From positions 1-14,926 of the forward strand of contig SFEH01000044.1 of the NCBI GenBank assembly GCA_004557315.1: a stretch of 14,926 bases of DNA, given 5' to 3'. Every line of letters starts with the position of its first letter. Positions within the stretch are counted from its first letter, which is position 1. The DNA is from Bacteroidales bacterium. Its GTDB lineage: Bacteria > Bacteroidota > Bacteroidia > Bacteroidales > UBA3663. The position numbers and the translations under genes are program-made. The notes under the pieces were generated by a model. That model was not told the DNA's origin. It did not search any database and saw nothing but the letters and a program-made list of their open reading frames with translations. Positions 13,771 through 14,926 of the stretch are shown here, piece after piece.

Positions 13771-14694
13771 ATGGAAAAGTTTATACGCATCATTTTGTTG
13801 GTCTTAAGTCTGACATTGATGACAGGCTGCGACCTTTTCAGGTATCATCCATACGAGAATGTGGATAATGTGCCAATGCAATTGACAGAGAAGAATGCAA
13901 AGATTATTGAGCAGTTGGGAATAGGACGCGACACACTCAGGTTTGCTTTCATCTCCGACACCCAGCGCAACTACGACGATACGAGGAAAGCTGTCAATTT
14001 CCTGAACAATCATCCTGAACTGGACTTCGTGCTCCATGGTGGCGACTTGACCGATTTCGGTCTGAGCGAAGAATACCGATGGATGACCAAGGAACTCAAC
14101 AGACTGCAACATCCTTGGCTCACGGTGATAGGCAACCACGATTTCCTTGGTACTGGTGAACACCAGTACCAGACCATCTTTGGTCCGTACAATTATTCGC
14201 TCAATATCGGACATCTGCATCTCGTCTGCTTGAACACCAATTCGAGAGAACAGGAGTATTCGGTACCTGTTCCTGATTTCCAGTTTCTTGAAGACGACAT
14301 CAAGGATGTGCTCAGGATCAATGAGCAGAATCCTGACAGCATCACACATACGGTCTTCATGATGCATGCATGCCCTGGCGACGAACAGTTCAACAACAAT
14401 GTTGCCATTCCGTTCATGATCTATGTGCGGCAGTATCCAGGACTGGAAAAAGAGTCTCCTGTGCTCAGCGCAGAAGACATCGCTTCATGGTATATCAGCG
14501 ATGCAGACAGAGAAGCCATAATTGGCACTTTCCGCTATGGCTTCATCATCAATGGCCACAAGCACCGTCACGAGCTTATTCAGGCTCTCAACGACAACTG
14601 TCTTTTCTATGGCATCCCTCACATTGCTGAACGCGAGTGTTATTTCTTCACAATAACTCCAGATGGTTTTACTTATGAAGTCAAGTATTTCTGA
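13771..14694 (+). CDS. Calcineurin-like phosphoesterase lipoprotein
   Basis: A 307-residue exported metallophosphoesterase. The signal peptide ends in the lipobox LMTG/C20, so the protein is probably a lipid-anchored periplasmic or surface lipoprotein. The metal-binding motifs of the calcineurin/purple acid phosphatase superfamily are present in order: D63 (ISDTQ), GGD92 (LHGGDLTD), GN122-H123-D (IGNHDF), the later His motif MMHACPGDE and GHKH near residue 265. The first motif has Gln where many members have His (DxH), a variant seen in lipoprotein members. The substrate, a phosphodiester or nucleotide, is not predictable. The gene follows a terminator and an AT-rich spacer. The next gene starts eight bases after its stop, or overlaps it if an upstream ATG is used, so the two are probably co-transcribed. 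Confidence 0.9.
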   Translation: MEKFIRIILLVLSLTLMTGCDLFRYHPYENVDNVPMQLTEKNAKIIEQLGIGRDTLRFAFISDTQRNYDDTRKAVNFLNNHPELDFVLHGGDLTDFGLSEEYRWMTKELNRLQHPWLTVIGNHDFLGTGEHQYQTIFGPYNYSLNIGHLHLVCLNTNSREQEYSVPVPDFQFLEDDIKDVLRINEQNPDSITHTVFMMHACPGDEQFNNNVAIPFMIYVRQYPGLEKESPVLSAEDIASWYISDADREAIIGTFRYGFIINGHKHRHELIQALNDNCLFYGIPHIAERECYFFTITPDGFTYEVKYF

Positions 14695-14701
14695 AATATC
14701 A

Positions 14702-14926
14702 ATGCGCCATATCATGCTTGTCATGATACTGATGGCTTGTTCTGTGCTGAATGTACCTGCACAGGATATGGTTGTACAGCAAGAAGACACAATCATTGAC
14801 ATCAGCCTCCTTAAATATCAGAAGCGAATAGAGACTGCAAAAGACCACTGGATGAAGTTGATTCCAAATATCTCGGTTGTACAATATGCGGGCAATATCG
14901 GTTTCTTCTCGGTAGGCATGGGCTGG
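14702..14926 (+). CDS. Probable outer-membrane/exported protein, 5' part only (cut by window edge)
   Basis: Seventy-five codons are visible, open to the last base. The N-terminus is a signal peptide (MRHIMLVMILMACSVLNVPA, cut before QD). LMAC-S could alternatively be a lipobox. The mature part includes DISLLKYQKRIETAKDHWMK followed by the aromatic segment VVQYAGNIGFFSVGMGW, which resembles the start of Bacteroidetes outer-membrane beta-barrel proteins of unknown function. That assignment is from memory of the sequence style and is weak. An in-frame ATG at 14675, inside the phosphoesterase gene, would add nine residues before a less typical signal peptide. The close spacing to the lipoprotein gene suggests one operon. 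Confidence 0.65.
   Translation, partial: MRHIMLVMILMACSVLNVPAQDMVVQQEDTIIDISLLKYQKRIETAKDHWMKLIPNISVVQYAGNIGFFSVGMGW

Overview
The window looks like chromosomal DNA of a Bacteroidales bacterium, most likely a Prevotella-like genus. This rests on moderate GC genes separated by very AT-rich spacers, near-absence of Shine-Dalgarno sequences, several matches to the Bacteroidetes promoter -7 consensus TAnnTTTG, and family-typical proteins. The genus is inference.

Left edge (1-620): the 5' end of a group II intron on the minus strand enters from outside the window. It abuts a non-coding stretch rich in perfect palindromes. A lone minus-strand gene (621-1502) encodes a RelA/SpoT-fold protein that keeps most synthetase motifs but seems to lack the usual guanine-binding G-loop. 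An AT-rich divergent promoter region follows.

Centre (1692-10612): eight closely spaced plus-strand genes that look like one operon. A 35-residue peptide ends exactly at a double-glycine motif. A short HlyD-like adaptor follows, then a C39-peptidase ABC transporter and a second ABC transporter. These three are the export set of NHLM/NHLP-type peptide systems. The same operon continues with an orphan NMT1/THI5-like binding protein, a membrane Cache-HAMP-PP2C (SpoIIE/RsbU-type) phosphatase, an RsbW-like kinase and a STAS anti-anti-sigma-like protein. The layout suggests that a periplasmic signal is passed through a partner switch to control, or respond to, peptide export. No sigma factor, maturase, TolC or ordinary core peptide is visible. 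This is the most unusual part of the window.

Right part (10800-14926): a divergent 6-pyruvoyltetrahydropterin-synthase-like protein with a C-terminal zinc ribbon, then, across a terminator-like hairpin, a radical SAM/SPASM protein. Next come a flavodiiron (FprA-type) protein with a good promoter and terminator, a calcineurin-like phosphoesterase lipoprotein, and the first 75 codons of a probable outer-membrane protein cut by the window edge.
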